A program made the translations under genes and the position numbers. A stretch of 5,186 nucleotides of DNA. It comes from Actinomycetes bacterium (lineage in GTDB: Bacteria; Actinomycetota; Acidimicrobiia; Acidimicrobiales; RAAP-2). Each line of letters opens with the position of its first letter. Position 1 is the stretch's first letter. The notes beneath the pieces are model-generated. The model was not told the DNA's origin. It ran no database searches and was given only the letters and a program-made list of their open reading frames with translations. The stretch is from positions 1-5,186 of the forward strand of contig JAJZSX010000200.1 in assembly GCA_021849435.1 (NCBI GenBank). Direction: 5' to 3'. Below are positions 4,965 through 5,186 of this stretch, one piece after another.

Positions 4965-5186
4965 ATGCACATTCTCTTGATGAGTGCCGACCTTTATCTC
5001 GTCGGACTCGGACTCACGGTGGCGATTGTCGTGTACCCCGCGTTCCATCTCGTGGGAGCAGGCCAGTGGCTCACGTACCACGACGCCCACGTTCGACACA
5101 TCTCCGCTGCGGTCACCCCGGCTTGGGCAGTTCAGGGTGTCGGCTCGCTCTGGTGGCTGCTCCACGGACCTCACCGGATCCTGGCT
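4965..5186 (+). CDS. Small hydrophobic membrane protein, function unknown (partial, N-terminal 74 residues)
   Basis: The reading frame stays open to the window end and has GC-rich third positions, like its neighbours. It starts with a hydrophobic helix without a cleavable look (LYLVGLGLTVAIVVYPAFHLVG, residues 10-31). A loop follows containing QWLTYHDAHVRHISAAVTPAW (34-54) with several His residues, and then a second hydrophobic, Trp-rich segment begins (AVQGVGSLWWLL, 55-66). The YPAFH / W..YH..H..I pattern recalls small uncharacterised multi-pass membrane proteins, but I cannot name a family with confidence. Two starts are possible, ATG 4965 and ATG 4980; neither has a Shine-Dalgarno sequence. 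An AT-rich patch just upstream could be a promoter for a very short leader. The gap after lexA is 33 bp, so cotranscription with lexA is also possible. Confidence 0.7.
   Translation, partial: MHILLMSADLYLVGLGLTVAIVVYPAFHLVGAGQWLTYHDAHVRHISAAVTPAWAVQGVGSLWWLLHGPHRILA

Noticed and set aside
4836..5174. Minus-strand reading frame (112 codons) opposite the lexA end and the last gene
   Set aside because: It overlaps the conserved C-terminus of lexA, whereas the plus-strand frame at 4965 has membrane-protein composition and GC-rich third positions. The antisense frame has neither.

Overview
The window comes from a GC-rich bacterium, most likely an actinomycete (Actinomycetota). The best taxonomic clue is the operator in front of lexA, CGAAC-N4-GTTCG. 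This is the Gram-positive/actinobacterial SOS-box type, not the CTGT-N8-ACAG type of gammaproteobacteria. GC-rich codon use and frequent GTG/TTG starts agree. A finer placement, such as Acidimicrobiia, would be a guess.

Positions 1-4050 are on the minus strand and hold most of a branched-chain amino acid type ABC importer (HAAT/Liv family). In transcription order it has the exported substrate-binding protein livK (4050-2869), a strong intrinsic hairpin (2852-2815), the permease livH (2776-1814), the permease livM (1817-474) and the start of the ATPase livG (477-1, cut by the window edge). livH/livM and livM/livG each overlap by the four bases GTGA, so the three membrane and ATPase genes look translationally coupled. 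livK is set apart by the hairpin, which would give more binding protein than permease. A livF would be expected beyond position 1.

Positions 4051-4307 are a divergent intergenic region. The lexA side is well defined: a TTGATT / 17 bp / TACGAT promoter, a full-consensus SOS box just after the -10 and a second, one-mismatch SOS box touching the -35. The liv side has no promoter I can call with confidence, but it holds a cluster of short inverted repeats (4180-4218) that may be regulatory.

Positions 4308-4931 encode a complete 207-residue LexA on the plus strand with HTH domain, Ala-Gly cleavage site and Ser/Lys dyad. After a short AT-rich gap, the 5' part of a small membrane protein gene (4965-5186, plus strand) runs off the window. 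I do not recognise its function.

Overall this is a conventional housekeeping region: nutrient import next to the SOS regulator. I see no mobile element, CRISPR array, RNA gene or clear new system. The points worth a second look are the intra-operon terminator, the paired lexA operators, the lack of a lipobox in the binding protein and the uncharacterised membrane protein.
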